Of a stretch of DNA of 23,865 bases, positions 23,726-23,865 are shown piece after piece. Origin of the DNA: a bacterium (GTDB lineage: Bacteria; CSSED10-310; JAJRTK01); NCBI GenBank assembly GCA_024278345.1, contig JAJRTK010000380.1, positions 1 through 23,865 of the forward strand. Reading direction: 5' to 3'. Position 1 is the first letter of the stretch, and each line of letters opens with the position of its first letter. The notes under the pieces were generated by a model. The model was given only the letters and a program-made list of their open reading frames with translations. It had not been told where the DNA came from and did not search any database. The position numbers were made by a program, and so were the translations under genes.

Positions 23726-23865
23726 GGACCTATCAGATCCGGTTGACAAGTCCACGCACGAAAGGAACCCACCGTTCAATTCCGTGAATCCCGTCCAGCC
23801 CGCCACCGGCAAGATGCCGGTGCCACCAGGGCGGCGCCGCGGAGTGTAAAGCAAAAACGCGGGGA
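23726..23865 (-). mobile_element. MITE-like element, copy 2 (cut by window end)
   Basis: This copy begins with GGACCTATCAGATCCGGTTG, the outer end seen in reverse at 10798-10821. It holds the same CACCGGCA hairpin (23804-23811 with 23815-23822) and TGTAAAGCAAAAA near the end, in the same order as the reverse complement of copy 1. Central stretches have diverged. The left flank is 23716-23725 and the right edge lies just outside the window, so the target duplication cannot be read. Confidence 0.75.

Overview
The window is a 23.9 kb piece of a moderately GC-rich bacterial chromosome. It encodes a roadblock/MglA polarity pair very close to that of Myxococcus, a SPOR-domain protein, a lipoprotein and a Pmp-like surface beta-helix protein, which together point to a Gram-negative envelope. 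No rRNA or other taxonomic marker is present. A myxobacterial/deltaproteobacterial or related, probably uncultivated, lineage fits, but this is inference.

Layout. 1-420: a tandem-hairpin array and a 175-bp inverted-repeat element that abuts the mglA stop codon. 421-1521 (-): mglB-mglA. 1800-6342 (+): a tight run of a TPR/zinc-ribbon membrane protein, a DUF4388 membrane protein, a HspR-like MerR regulator and a sigma-70 factor that overlaps it. 6423-10648 (-): an SbcD/SbcC-like (YhaO/YhaN-type) nuclease-ATPase pair. 10670-11320: a 152-bp mobile-looking element plus a 62-bp repeat. 11321-12736 (+): an M20 metallopeptidase, flanked by inverted copies of the 62-bp repeat. 13098-17258 (+): a 1386-residue surface protein with a signal peptide, beta-helix, Thr/Pro repeat stalk and C-terminal anchor. 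17259-17433: second copy of the 175-bp element. 17460-18265 (-): a small lipoprotein and a DUF4282 membrane protein. 18308-18555: a repeat-dense spacer with a second hairpin array. 18629-20812 (-): a SPOR protein and a GT-B-like protein. 20958-23597 (+): a cysteine-free Gly/Ala-rich protein followed by a TPR protein. 23726-end: second, inverted copy of the 152-bp element, cut by the window edge.

How it works together. MglB (GAP-type partner) and MglA (Ras-like GTPase) set cell polarity. The divergent TPR and DUF4388 proteins are of the kind often found around such signalling genes. HspR-like regulator and sigma factor overlap, so their synthesis is probably coupled, which suggests a stress-responsive transcription unit. 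The nuclease-ATPase pair also overlaps and probably forms one DNA-processing complex.

The most interesting content is non-coding. At least four families of short repeats occupy the spacers. Two behave like non-autonomous transposable elements (MITEs), with terminal inverted repeats and readable target-site duplications. In both copies of the 175-bp family the 5-bp duplication contains the stop codon of the neighbouring gene, so the element begins directly after the stop. The 470-residue Gly/Ala-rich protein and the surface protein with its unusual C-terminal anchor are the best candidates for undescribed protein systems.
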